The notes below the pieces were generated by a model. The model did no database searches, was not told the DNA's origin, and saw nothing but the letters and a program-made list of their open reading frames with translations. Below, piece after piece: positions 28,690 through 37,588 of a stretch of DNA of 64,000 bases. This DNA is from Rhizobium sp. LC145 (lineage in GTDB: Bacteria; Pseudomonadota; Alphaproteobacteria; Rhizobiales; Rhizobiaceae): the NCBI RefSeq assembly GCF_001005825.1, contig NZ_LBHV01000004.1, positions 620,001 through 684,000 on the forward strand. Reading direction: 5' to 3'. A program made the translations under genes and the position numbers. Positions within the stretch are counted from its first letter, which is position 1; the number at the start of each line of letters is the position of its first letter.

Positions 28690-29730
28690 TCAAGCTCCCA
28701 GGGAAATGCCCGTCGAATTCGACAACCGCCGAAGAGGCGGTTTGATCCGCGGTCGCTCATGATGGAGAGGCGTCGTGGAGAACCAGTCCACCGTCTGGCG
28801 CAATCCTTGCGAAAGCGGTATGGTCGGCTCCCATTTCAAAAGCGCCTTGGCCAGGGAAATGTCGGGCCGACGGCGCTGCGGATCGTCCTTCGGCAATGAT
28901 CTGTGGACGATCTTGGAGGAGGACGGCACCATGGCGAGCACCATGTCCGCCAGTTCGTTGATGGTGAATTCCCCCGGATTGCCGAGATTGACGGGACCTT
29001 TGGGATTGGGGTCGACGTCCATCAGCGCGATCAGGCCAGCCACCATATCAGAGACGTAGCAGAAGGAGCGGGTCTGTTCTCCGCTGCCATAGATGGTGAG
29101 CGGCTCGCCCGACTGTGCCTGGACGATCAGGTTGGAGACGATGCGCCCGTCATTCGGCTGCATGCGCGGGCCATAGGTGTTGAAGATGCGGGCGACGCGC
29201 GCGTCCACACGGCCGGCGCGAAGCACATCGAAGCAAAGCGTCTCTGCCGCACGCTTGCCCTCGTCATAACAGGCTCTCGGACCGGTGCAGTTGACGTTTC
29301 CCTGATAATCCTCCCGCTGCGGATGGACTTGCGGATTGCCGTAGACTTCGCTTGTCGACGCCTGCAGGAAGGAAGCTCCATGCCGTTCGGCGAGCGCCAG
29401 CAGATTGCCGGTGCCGGCCACGCAGGTCATCATCGTATGGATAGGATCCGCCTGGTATTGCGGCGGCGAGGCAGCGCAGGCGAGATTGTAGATCTGGTCC
29501 AGCTGCTCGTCCATGTCATGGAGATCGCAGATATCCTTCTCGATCATTCGAAACTCGGGATGGTTCATCAGCGGCCGCACATTGGCTTCCGATCCGGTGA
29601 TGTAGCTGTCGACGCAGATCACCCGGTCGCCCTGGGCGAGCAGCGCATCGCAAAGATGCGAGCCGACGAAACCGGCACCGCCGGCCACGAGAATGGTCTT
29701 GCCTTTTCCGTTTCGGGTCCGTTGCAGCAT
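28690..29730 (-). CDS. UDP-glucuronate decarboxylase-like SDR
   Basis: A 346-residue extended SDR with the NAD motif VAGGAGFVGSHLCDALL, the UXS-type stretch YNLACAASPPQYQADPIHTM, and the catalytic motif ACYDEGKRAAET. These are strong hallmarks of UDP-glucuronic acid decarboxylase, which makes UDP-xylose. The C-terminus carries about 30 extra polar residues. It is 19 bp downstream of a CgeB-family gene and 4 bp upstream of the methyltransferase gene. It would supply a pentose donor to the neighbouring glycosyltransferases. Confidence 0.85.
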   Translation of the reverse strand: MLQRTRNGKGKTILVAGGAGFVGSHLCDALLAQGDRVICVDSYITGSEANVRPLMNHPEFRMIEKDICDLHDMDEQLDQIYNLACAASPPQYQADPIHTMMTCVAGTGNLLALAERHGASFLQASTSEVYGNPQVHPQREDYQGNVNCTGPRACYDEGKRAAETLCFDVLRAGRVDARVARIFNTYGPRMQPNDGRIVSNLIVQAQSGEPLTIYGSGEQTRSFCYVSDMVAGLIALMDVDPNPKGPVNLGNPGEFTINELADMVLAMVPSSSKIVHRSLPKDDPQRRRPDISLAKALLKWEPTIPLSQGLRQTVDWFSTTPLHHERPRIKPPLRRLSNSTGISLGA

Positions 29731-29749
29731 TCGACACTCTCCTTGAGCT

Positions 29750-30859
29750 TCAAGCTGAAATCCGTTCCTGGATGGCGAGCGGCGCCCGCGCCTCTATGTT
29801 CTCAAGCGCGCTTACGAGCTCGCGGGCGCGGGCAAGGCCGGTATGACCGCCGATCACGCGCGCCTCAGCCGCCGCCGCGATAGCCTTGCGGTGGTCTTCG
29901 TCGATCCGCGTCAGGGCCTCGACCACGTCTTCGGCCTGCCGTGCGATGACCAACGCCTCGCCATCCGGCAGAAGGTCATCGAGCCCGCGCCAGAAATCGC
30001 TGATGATCGGCGTGCCGCAGGCAGCGGCTTCGAACAGCCGCACGCTCGGCGACCAGCCCGCCGCGATCATGTCGGATCGCGTGACGTTGAGCGTAAAGCG
30101 CTGTCGGCTGTAGAAGGAGGGATGTTCTGCAGGCGGCAGATGTTCGATCCGCTCGACATTCTCCGGCCAGTCGATCTCTCTGGGATATTTCGGGCCGGCC
30201 ACCACGAAGCGCATCTGCGGCAGCCGGTGCGCAGGCTCGATCAACAGGCTTTCGAGCGTCGGCTGGCGGTCCGGGCTATAGGTGCCGAGATAGCCGAGAT
30301 CCCAGCATAGGCCCTCGCCCGTGTTCCTGTACCGGCCGGCATCAACGGAGCAATAGAGCGCCACAGCGTTACGCGAGCGGTACTCGCGTTCCAGCCGCGT
30401 CAGCACCTCGCCGCCCGAAAAAGAGAAATAGGCATCGAAAAGCGGCACTTGCCTGAGCGCCAGATATTCCTCATCGCCGCGGTCGAGCTTGGCGAGTGTG
30501 ACCGGCGTGTCGATATCGTAAAAGCAGAGCCGCCTCGGCCGAAGCGCCACCACCTCGTCGATCAACGCGACACCGGCCGGCACATAGGAGCCGATGATGA
30601 CCGCATCGGCAGACCGGATGCGGTCGGAATAGAGCTGAACCACCTCATCGATGTCGGAATAGTAGGCAAGTTGGCAGAAGTCCGGATCGGACATGTCGCG
30701 CTGGTTCGCATACCAGGGCACGTCCCGTTCCAGGAACAGCACGGAATGCCCCTCCGCCTCGAGGCCGCGGATCAATGCCCTGAATGTAGTGGCATGGCCG
30801 TTTCCCCAGGAAGAAGAAAGCGTCAGGCCGAGGAAGACGATGTCGAGCGGTTTCGTCAT
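29750..30859 (-). CDS. CgeB-family glycosyltransferase 1
   Basis: A 369-residue protein of the CgeB/GT-B type: LDIVFLGLTLSSSWGNGHATTFRALIRGLEAEGHSV at the start and a C-terminal donor-site block, PSVRLFEAAACGTPIISDFWRGLDDLLPDGEALVI, resembling GT4-like glycosyltransferases. No signal peptide or membrane segment is visible, so it is cytoplasmic. It is the third of three tandem related genes and overlaps the preceding one by 4 bp. In Bacillus, CgeB takes part in spore-surface glycosylation. The acceptor and donor here are unknown. Confidence 0.82.
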   Translation of the reverse strand: MTKPLDIVFLGLTLSSSWGNGHATTFRALIRGLEAEGHSVLFLERDVPWYANQRDMSDPDFCQLAYYSDIDEVVQLYSDRIRSADAVIIGSYVPAGVALIDEVVALRPRRLCFYDIDTPVTLAKLDRGDEEYLALRQVPLFDAYFSFSGGEVLTRLEREYRSRNAVALYCSVDAGRYRNTGEGLCWDLGYLGTYSPDRQPTLESLLIEPAHRLPQMRFVVAGPKYPREIDWPENVERIEHLPPAEHPSFYSRQRFTLNVTRSDMIAAGWSPSVRLFEAAACGTPIISDFWRGLDDLLPDGEALVIARQAEDVVEALTRIDEDHRKAIAAAAEARVIGGHTGLARARELVSALENIEARAPLAIQERISA

Positions 30860-31944
30860 GCGGCGGCCTCCCCTCTGGCGGCATGAGCGCGGAAGATCGC
30901 ATCCACCTTCTCGGCGCGATGGACATAGGTGTGCTCGGCAAGCACGCGGGCGAGCGCCCGCTCCCCGATCGTCTTTGCCCGCTCACGGCTGAGGCCGGCG
31001 AGAAGATCGGCAACATCCTGTCCGTCGCGGGCGACCAGCACCTCCTCGCCCGGCTTCAGGAAGAGATCGATTCCTTCCCAATGATCGGTGATGAGGCAGG
31101 CGCCTGCTCCAGCGGCCTCGAAGACACGGGTTGCCGGCGAGAAGCCGTTTTCCGCCATGCTCGCGCGCGAGATATTGAGCACCGCCTTGGGCGTGACGTT
31201 GAAGGCGTTATGATCCCGCGTTGAGACATGGCCGATATATCCGACATTCGGCGGCATCGGCTTGTCCTGCCAGCCGGAGCCGCCGAGCAGGAACGTCTGT
31301 CCCGGCAGACGGAAAGCGGGTTCGAGGAAGAAATGCTCGACGCGCGCTTCACGGTCCGGCAGGCGGTTTCCGAGAAAGCCGAGATCGGCGGCAAAGCGCC
31401 GGTTCTCCGGCACCGGGTGATGGGTTTCGGGATCGAGGGCGTTATAGATGGGCACGCAATCCGCCGCCCCGACCGCGCGGTAGGCATCCACCACCGGTTC
31501 ACCGCCGCCATAGGTGAGCACGAGATCGACATCGGCAAGCGCCAGGCGCAGCGGATGACCGGGATTCGCGCGGAGTTCGGCAAGTGTGGCCGGCGCATCC
31601 ACATCCCAGAATATCTTCAACGCACCCGACCGGGCGGCGGATAACACCTGCGAAAGCAAAAGATCGTCCTCGAAGCCGACGCCGCTCGCCTTGACGACGA
31701 TATCGGCTCGCCTTGCCTCCGCCGCCACGCGGCCGAGCGCCTCGACCGTGCCTTCATAAACCACGACCTTGCACCAATCGGGCGGGTCGATATCGCGGTT
31801 CTTCTGCCGGTCGTAGACATCCGGCTCGTAGAAGGTGATGTCGTATCCCTTTTCCGCCAGCGCGCGAAGCAGCCCGCGATAATAGGTGGCGGCACCGTTC
31901 CAATAGGCGGAAATAAGGCTCGATCCGTAAAAGGCGATCTTCAT
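30856..31944 (-). CDS. CgeB-family glycosyltransferase 2
   Basis: A 362-residue GT-B-type protein: MKIAFYGSSLISAYWNGAATYYRGLLRALAEKGYDI and a C-terminal block, PATRVFEAAGAGACLITDHWEGIDLFLKPGEEVLV. It is clearly related to its two neighbours but well diverged, so the three are old paralogues with probably different linkages rather than a recent duplication. It is coupled to both neighbours by 4-bp overlaps. Confidence 0.82.
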   Translation of the reverse strand: MKIAFYGSSLISAYWNGAATYYRGLLRALAEKGYDITFYEPDVYDRQKNRDIDPPDWCKVVVYEGTVEALGRVAAEARRADIVVKASGVGFEDDLLLSQVLSAARSGALKIFWDVDAPATLAELRANPGHPLRLALADVDLVLTYGGGEPVVDAYRAVGAADCVPIYNALDPETHHPVPENRRFAADLGFLGNRLPDREARVEHFFLEPAFRLPGQTFLLGGSGWQDKPMPPNVGYIGHVSTRDHNAFNVTPKAVLNISRASMAENGFSPATRVFEAAGAGACLITDHWEGIDLFLKPGEEVLVARDGQDVADLLAGLSRERAKTIGERALARVLAEHTYVHRAEKVDAIFRAHAARGEAAA

Positions 31945-33077
31945 TCGGCGGCCTCCCTTGGCTTCAGTTTCTGCATGACGCGAGCCGTACCGATTTCTTC
32001 GAGGATCGCGAACAGCTCATCGACGCGATGGCGGCAGGTATGCCGCGCCCGAACGGTCTCGAGCCCTGAGGCGGCAAGGTCCCTTGCGAGACCGGGGTCG
32101 GAAAGGACCTCGTTCAGCAGCCTTTCCATCTCCTTCCCGTTGCGGGCGACGAGATAATCCATGCCGGGACGGAAGAGATGCTCGGCATCGTCCCAAGGGG
32201 CAGAGACCAGCGGAATGCCGCAGGCGAGCGCTTCGAAGACGCGGATGGTCGGAATGCCCGGCAGGTTCCGCACATAGGGACGCCGGGGAATATGCATCGT
32301 CGCCCGGTGCCAGGCGAAGGCGAGTGGAACCTCCGCATTGGCGATCCAGCCGCCATAGGAGATGCCGGCATCCTTGAGTGCGGCAAGCGCCGGCTTGGGA
32401 TATCGCACGCCGCGAACCATGGTCCTGAGCCCGAGCCTCCTGGCCGGTCGCACAAGAAACTCGGCGATCTCGGCGGACCGCTCGTCATCGCCCCAATTGC
32501 CGATCCAGATGAGATCGCCGGCCTTTTCCACGTCCGGCATCGGCCTGAACAACACGTCGTCCGCCGCCTCGTGCCAGGTGAACACCGCCCTGCCCCAGCC
32601 GGTCCGCAGATAACGCTGGCGCAGGGTTTCGCCGAAAGCAAGAACGCCGTCATAATCGCTGAGGTCGAGGCCGGCGATATCCTTCTCGGCCGAAACCGCA
32701 CGATGATGGGTATCATGAAAGAGCAGCGTGAAGCGGCCGCCATTCCTGCGGGCGCGGCCAAGTCTCGCCACCAGCGCCGGTTCGGTCCATTCATGCACCA
32801 CGACGACATCGGCATCTTCGATCGTGGCCTCGTGGTCGAAGCCATTCTCATAGATCCGTGACTTGAGTTCGGGAAAGGTCTCGCCGAATGTCCGCAGCGC
32901 GGCCGGCCCCTGTTCGCGCAGGAGGTTCTCCCGGCTCCAGGCCCCTTCCGGTTCGAGCGCCAGTGCCCGGTGCCCGCGTCGAACGAGATCACGCATTACG
33001 CCGCGAAGGAAATGCGCGTTGCCATGGTTCCAGTCCGAAACGAGCGAATGGGTGTAGAAGACGAACTTCATGGTCAC
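31941..33077 (-). CDS. CgeB-family glycosyltransferase 3
   Basis: A 378-residue GT-B-type protein: MKFVFYTHSLVSDWNHGNAHFLRGVMRDLVRRGHRA and the C-terminal donor block PTIRVFEALACGIPLVSAPWDDAEHLFRPGMDYLV. The centre has a GDLIWIGNWGDDERSAEI segment typical of the family. It is the first of the three tandem CgeB-type genes, overlapping the GT4 gene upstream and CgeB-2 downstream by 4 bp. Confidence 0.82.
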   Translation of the reverse strand: MTMKFVFYTHSLVSDWNHGNAHFLRGVMRDLVRRGHRALALEPEGAWSRENLLREQGPAALRTFGETFPELKSRIYENGFDHEATIEDADVVVVHEWTEPALVARLGRARRNGGRFTLLFHDTHHRAVSAEKDIAGLDLSDYDGVLAFGETLRQRYLRTGWGRAVFTWHEAADDVLFRPMPDVEKAGDLIWIGNWGDDERSAEIAEFLVRPARRLGLRTMVRGVRYPKPALAALKDAGISYGGWIANAEVPLAFAWHRATMHIPRRPYVRNLPGIPTIRVFEALACGIPLVSAPWDDAEHLFRPGMDYLVARNGKEMERLLNEVLSDPGLARDLAASGLETVRARHTCRHRVDELFAILEEIGTARVMQKLKPREAAE

Positions 33078-34189
33078 TCCGCGGCCGTCAGGGTGTGGTT
33101 GCGCCGAAAAAGGTGCTCGTAGATGCTCTTCACGACAGCCGCCTGCGCCTCGACGGTGAAGGCATTCGATCGCTCATAGGCCTTCACCGCGATCGCGGCC
33201 CGATGATCGGTATTCTCCGCCAATCCGTTGACGGCATCGGCAAACGCCTGTGAAGCACGCGGATCAGCAAAGACGGCGCAGCCATCCCACAGCTCCCGGT
33301 AGACCGGGATATCGGAAAGCACGAGGGCGGCACCGGCACGCGCCGCTTCCAGGGGTGCGAGGCCAAACGGCTCGTAGATCGACGGCGAAACGAAGATCGC
33401 CGCCTGCCGCATCAACACCATGGCCCGGCGGTGGGAGAGTTCGCCCCGATGATAAACGTTGCCAAGCTCCAGATATTGCCCGTTGGGGCCGCTATTTGCG
33501 CCGGCCATGATCACCGGCCAGCGGATTGCGCGGGCGGCCCGGTCGAGGATCGCGCCGTTCTTGCCCTCGTCCCACCAGCGCCCGACGGCAAGGACGAAAT
33601 CCTTTTTCGGACCCGGCAGGTTTTCCAGGCTGCTTGCATTATGAACCACGTGCAGGTTGGAGATCGGGCCATAGGCCTCTTCCAGCATCAGAGCATGGCT
33701 GTGGCTCGGCGCCAGCACCGCGTCCGCCCGGTCGAAGCCTTCCCGATTGAGGCTATATTGCCAGCGCCAGTCGTCCGGCACGGACGTACCGCGTACCGCG
33801 GCGAACCAGGTCACGACGCAGGAATGGGAAAACACCACCACGGGCACGGGCACGCGGAGCCCTGCCGCCTGGGAGGGAAGATTGAGATGGACGAGATCGA
33901 CATTCTCCCTCGCCACGAGGTCGGCTATCAGCTGCGGCACAGCCTCGACGGCAGCCTCGCCGCGCACCATCCAATCGAGCGGCGCCTCAAGCCAGACGAG
34001 CTTGCCGATCGCTTCGGCTTCCTTCCTTTGGTCGTCGGATGGCGGTGGACCGAAGCCGGCAAAGACGACCTCCGTATCCCTTGCCTTCAGCGCCGCGGCC
34101 AGATCCATCGCATAACGCCATACCCCGCCGACGGCATCGAGGCTCATCAGTACGCGGCGGACACCGGCCTTGTTCTTTGCTCCGTTCAT
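33074..34189 (-). CDS. Glycosyltransferase family 4
   Basis: A 371-residue GT-B glycosyltransferase. The N-terminal acceptor domain begins VLMSLDAVGGVWRYAMDLAAAL. The donor domain has VLAVGRWWDEGKN and the GT4 motif SPSIYEPFGLAPLEAARAGAALVLSD, with the E-x7-E pair. The start at 34189 overlaps the upstream epimerase stop by 4 bp; the extra in-frame sequence upstream is a shadow of that gene. It is soluble or peripheral, with no membrane helix. Confidence 0.9.
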   Translation of the reverse strand: MNGAKNKAGVRRVLMSLDAVGGVWRYAMDLAAALKARDTEVVFAGFGPPPSDDQRKEAEAIGKLVWLEAPLDWMVRGEAAVEAVPQLIADLVARENVDLVHLNLPSQAAGLRVPVPVVVFSHSCVVTWFAAVRGTSVPDDWRWQYSLNREGFDRADAVLAPSHSHALMLEEAYGPISNLHVVHNASSLENLPGPKKDFVLAVGRWWDEGKNGAILDRAARAIRWPVIMAGANSGPNGQYLELGNVYHRGELSHRRAMVLMRQAAIFVSPSIYEPFGLAPLEAARAGAALVLSDIPVYRELWDGCAVFADPRASQAFADAVNGLAENTDHRAAIAVKAYERSNAFTVEAQAAVVKSIYEHLFRRNHTLTAAE

Positions 34190-35277
34190 GCCGTAACCCT
34201 CCTTCGTTCGTCGAGGATCGGCGCGCCTCCGAAGCGATGCTCGACCAACCATTCGGCCAGATGCCGAAGGCCGGCCCGCCAGCGCACCCGCGCCTGCCAT
34301 CCGAGGCGGTTTTCCAGCTTCCGCGTATCGGCCACGAAGAAATACTGGTCACCCGCGCGCCATTCGCTGAAGGAGGTTTCGAGCGGCCGGCCGGTGAGTT
34401 TTTCGATCTCGTGCAGCACGGAGAGGATGCTGACTGCGTTTCCAGTGCCGCCGCCGAGATTGAACACCTGCCCGCTCACCCGGTCGATCGCCGCAAGCAC
34501 GGCGCGATAGGCCGCGACCGCATCGTCCACGTGCAGGACGTCGCGCACCTGCTTTCCGTTGCCGTAGATGGAGACCGGCTCGCCGGCGAGCGCGCGAATG
34601 AGGAAATGCGCCACCCATCCCTGGTCCTCGGTCCCGAACTGACGCGGTCCGTAGATGCAGCTCATCCGGAGCACGGCGGTCGGAATACCGAAGGACTTGG
34701 CATAATCGAGCACGTACTGGTCGGCGACACCCTTGGAGCATCCATAGGGCGTGCAGAAGTCGAGCGGCCGAGCTTCCCCGATACCGTGCTCACGCACGTC
34801 CTCGCTGGCGGGAATATAGCGGTCGTCGAGCTCCAGCATCCTGACATCCTCAAGCGCACCGTAAACCTTGTTGGTGCTTGCGAAGATCACCGGCGCCTTT
34901 CTGCCCGCCCGGCGCACCGCCTCCAGCACATTGATGGTGCCGCGGGCATTCGCCTCGAAATCCGCGATTGGATCGGCAAGACTGGTCGTCACCGCCGTCT
35001 GGGCTGCGAAATGGAAGACCGCCTTCGCGTCGACAAAGGCCGTTTCGATCGCGCCGGGATCCCGCACGTCTGCCAGCACCGGATGCACCCGGTCGCCATG
35101 CCGCTTCCTGAGCCAGGCGAGGTTCTGTTCGACGCCCGGCCGGCTGAGATTGTCGAGGATCACGACTTCCTCGCCTTCGGCGAGAAAGCTTTCCGCGAGA
35201 TTGGTTCCGATGAAGCCGCTGCCGCCCGTCACGACGATCGGAGCCGCCTTGCGGGATGCGGAACCGGATGCGCTCAT
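34186..35277 (-). CDS. NAD-dependent sugar epimerase (CDP-paratose/tyvelose epimerase-like)
   Basis: A 363-residue extended SDR: VVTGGSGFIGTNLAESFL, the segment HFAAQTAVTTSLADPIADFEANARGT seen in CDP-paratose 2-epimerases, S-T-N at FASTNKVYG and the catalytic PYGCSKGVAD motif. It presumably converts one nucleotide sugar to its C2 or C4 epimer; the true substrate is not predictable. It is coupled to the preceding and following genes by 4-bp ATGA overlaps. Confidence 0.82.
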   Translation of the reverse strand: MSASGSASRKAAPIVVTGGSGFIGTNLAESFLAEGEEVVILDNLSRPGVEQNLAWLRKRHGDRVHPVLADVRDPGAIETAFVDAKAVFHFAAQTAVTTSLADPIADFEANARGTINVLEAVRRAGRKAPVIFASTNKVYGALEDVRMLELDDRYIPASEDVREHGIGEARPLDFCTPYGCSKGVADQYVLDYAKSFGIPTAVLRMSCIYGPRQFGTEDQGWVAHFLIRALAGEPVSIYGNGKQVRDVLHVDDAVAAYRAVLAAIDRVSGQVFNLGGGTGNAVSILSVLHEIEKLTGRPLETSFSEWRAGDQYFFVADTRKLENRLGWQARVRWRAGLRHLAEWLVEHRFGGAPILDERRRVTA

Positions 35278-36383
35278 GACACAAGTCCCCGCTCTTCCAG
35301 TTGCCGTTTCATTTCCGCGCCGCGATCGACAGCCACCGCGCCGCGCACCCATTCGGCGAACTCACCGAGCGAATTTTCCAGCCGGTATCGCGGCTCGAAA
35401 CCCAGGAGTTCGCGTGCCTTGGAGATATCGGCGAAGCAATTGCGGATATCGCCGGAGCGCGCCTTGTGCATGATGTCGGGCGTGATCCCCGGCACACCCA
35501 TCGCCTCCGCCAGCAGCAGGGCGACATCGGCGACCGTATAGGATTGGCCGCTGGCAATATTGATGACGTGGCCGGCCGCATTCGGCTTTTCGATCGCCAG
35601 GCGGAAAGCACGGGCGACATCCTTCACATGCACGAAATCGCGCCTCTGCCTGCCGTCCTCGAAGATCATCGGCGATTGGCCGTTCGCGAGCCGCGAGGCG
35701 AAATTCGCGAGCACCCCCGTATAGGGGTTGGAGAGTGCCTGACCCGCCCCGAAGACGTTGAACAATCTGAGGGCGATCGCCTCGACGCCATAGGCTTCGC
35801 CGTAGATCAGCACCTGCTTCTCTTGCGCATATTTCGTAAGCGCATAGATGGAGGCGAGATCGACCGGCTTTTCCTCGTCGGTCGGCACAGGCGTGAGCGC
35901 CTCGCCATTGGGACCGAGCGGCTCCCACTCGCCCGCCTTGACCCGCGACGCCCTGCGCCGGACCTGCCCCAGCCTCTGGCCATCGGCGGTCTTGTAGAGG
36001 CCCTCGCCATAGACGCTCATCGACGAGGCGACGACGACACGTTTCACCGGCGTGCCGATCATGGATTCGAGCAGGACAGCCGTCCCGAGATCATTGCAGC
36101 CGACGTAACGGGCGATCTCGTACATGGATTGCCCCACGCCCACTTCGGCGGCGAGATGGATGACGGAGTCGACATCCTGCAAGGCCTCGGTGACGGCCCC
36201 TTTGTCACAGACATCGCCCCGCAGGAATTCGACACCTTCCGGCACACTGGCAGAGCCTTCGCCGTGGACCTGATCGATCATCGCGTCGAGGATGCGGATC
36301 GAATAGCCGCCACTGCGCATTTCCTCTGTGACATAGCGGCCAATGAAGCCGCATCCTCCGGTAATGAGCACTTTTTGAAGCAC
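35274..36383 (-). CDS. NAD-dependent sugar 4-epimerase-like SDR
   Basis: A 369-residue extended SDR: VLITGGCGFIGRYVTEEM, VIHLAAEVGVGQSMYEIARYVGCNDLGT, SSMSVYGEG and the catalytic YALTKYAQE motif. It resembles dTDP-L-rhamnose 4-epimerase-type enzymes of O-antigen clusters. I placed the start at a GTG at 36383 because AGGTGGG lies just upstream; a GTG at 36392 is possible. It is the first gene of the eight-gene minus-strand operon and diverges from the dehydrogenase gene across about 220 bp, which must carry both promoters. Confidence 0.82.
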   Translation of the reverse strand: MLQKVLITGGCGFIGRYVTEEMRSGGYSIRILDAMIDQVHGEGSASVPEGVEFLRGDVCDKGAVTEALQDVDSVIHLAAEVGVGQSMYEIARYVGCNDLGTAVLLESMIGTPVKRVVVASSMSVYGEGLYKTADGQRLGQVRRRASRVKAGEWEPLGPNGEALTPVPTDEEKPVDLASIYALTKYAQEKQVLIYGEAYGVEAIALRLFNVFGAGQALSNPYTGVLANFASRLANGQSPMIFEDGRQRRDFVHVKDVARAFRLAIEKPNAAGHVINIASGQSYTVADVALLLAEAMGVPGITPDIMHKARSGDIRNCFADISKARELLGFEPRYRLENSLGEFAEWVRGAVAVDRGAEMKRQLEERGLVS

Positions 36384-36601
36384 GGAGCCCACCTGTCGTT
36401 CGAGGGTTGATGATGATGCATACGAGGGCGGAACAAAGCTTCAGCAGAAATGTTCCGGCCGTTTTCCCTTTCAGGCGAAGGGGCTAGCCGCAGGTTCATC
36501 TTTGACATCAACTTCAATGTCTTCTTTGCCAGGAACCGAACCTGGCTTCCGCCATTAATCCTTCGCGAGATTGCGGCTCCGCAAAACCGGAAGGGGCGAG
36601 G

Positions 36602-37588
36602 ATGAACAGCGTCATGACGAAGGTACGGACGATGCCGGCCGCCGTGGTTACCGGCCCCGGCCGGCTGGAGGTGCGGCACGTACCGGTCCCGGAGCCGGGT
36701 TCCGGCGAGGTGCGCGTGAAACTCGATGGGTGCGGTGTCTGTGCATCCAACCTTGCTCCATGGGCCGGGCCCGAATGGATGCGCTTTCCGACGGAGCCCG
36801 GAGGCCTCGGCCACGAGGGTTGGGGGGCGATCGACGCGATTGGTGAAGGCGTTGAAGGGCTCGATGTGGGAGATCGTGTCGCCGCATTGAGCTATCACGC
36901 CTATGCCGGATACGACACCGCGCCGGCCGATGCGGTCGTCAAACTGCCCGAGCAGCTCGCAGGCAAACCGTTTCCCGGAGAACCGCTCGGCTGCGCCATG
37001 AACATCTTGCGCCGCGCCGAAATCTCCGCCGGACAGACGGTGGCGATCATCGGCATCGGCTTTCTGGGCACCCTGCTGACGCAGCTTTCATCAAGGGCAG
37101 GAACACGCGTGATCGCCATTTCGCGGCGTCGCTTCTCACTCGATCTGGCGAAGGCGATGGGCGCTGCGGACGTGATCGAGATGAAGGATCACTGGGAGAT
37201 CATCGAGAAAGTGAGGCAGCTCACCGGCGGAAATTTCTGCGACCGAGTGATCGAGGCGACCGGCAAACAATGGCCGCTCGACCTCGCCGCCGAACTCACC
37301 CGCGAACGAGGCAGGCTCATCATCGCCGGCTATCATCAGGACGGGCCGCGACAGGTGAACATGCAGCTCTGGAACTGGCGGGGGCTGGACGTCGTCAACG
37401 CCCATGAGCGGGATGCGCAAGTCTATATGCAAGGCATCCGGGAAGCCGTCGATGCCGTGACGGAAGGCCGGCTCGATCCGCTGCCTCTCTATACACATCG
37501 CTATCGGCTGGAAGAACTGGACGAGGCTCTCAACGCCACGCGCGATCGCCCCGAAGGTTTCCTCAAGGCATTGGTGATCTATCCATGA
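36602..37588 (+). CDS. Zinc-type medium-chain dehydrogenase/reductase
   Basis: A 328-residue MDR enzyme. Catalytic zinc ligands are plausible at CGVCASN and the GHEGWG motif, and the Rossmann motif is VAIIGIGFLGTLLTQL. The four-cysteine structural-zinc loop of classical alcohol dehydrogenases is missing; YHAYAGYDTAPADAV stands there instead. It is the first of two plus-strand genes coupled by a 4-bp overlap to a Gfo/Idh/MocA gene, a pair suggesting a two-step sugar or polyol redox conversion. It diverges from the glycan operon and may belong to it functionally. Confidence 0.85.
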   Translation: MNSVMTKVRTMPAAVVTGPGRLEVRHVPVPEPGSGEVRVKLDGCGVCASNLAPWAGPEWMRFPTEPGGLGHEGWGAIDAIGEGVEGLDVGDRVAALSYHAYAGYDTAPADAVVKLPEQLAGKPFPGEPLGCAMNILRRAEISAGQTVAIIGIGFLGTLLTQLSSRAGTRVIAISRRRFSLDLAKAMGAADVIEMKDHWEIIEKVRQLTGGNFCDRVIEATGKQWPLDLAAELTRERGRLIIAGYHQDGPRQVNMQLWNWRGLDVVNAHERDAQVYMQGIREAVDAVTEGRLDPLPLYTHRYRLEELDEALNATRDRPEGFLKALVIYP

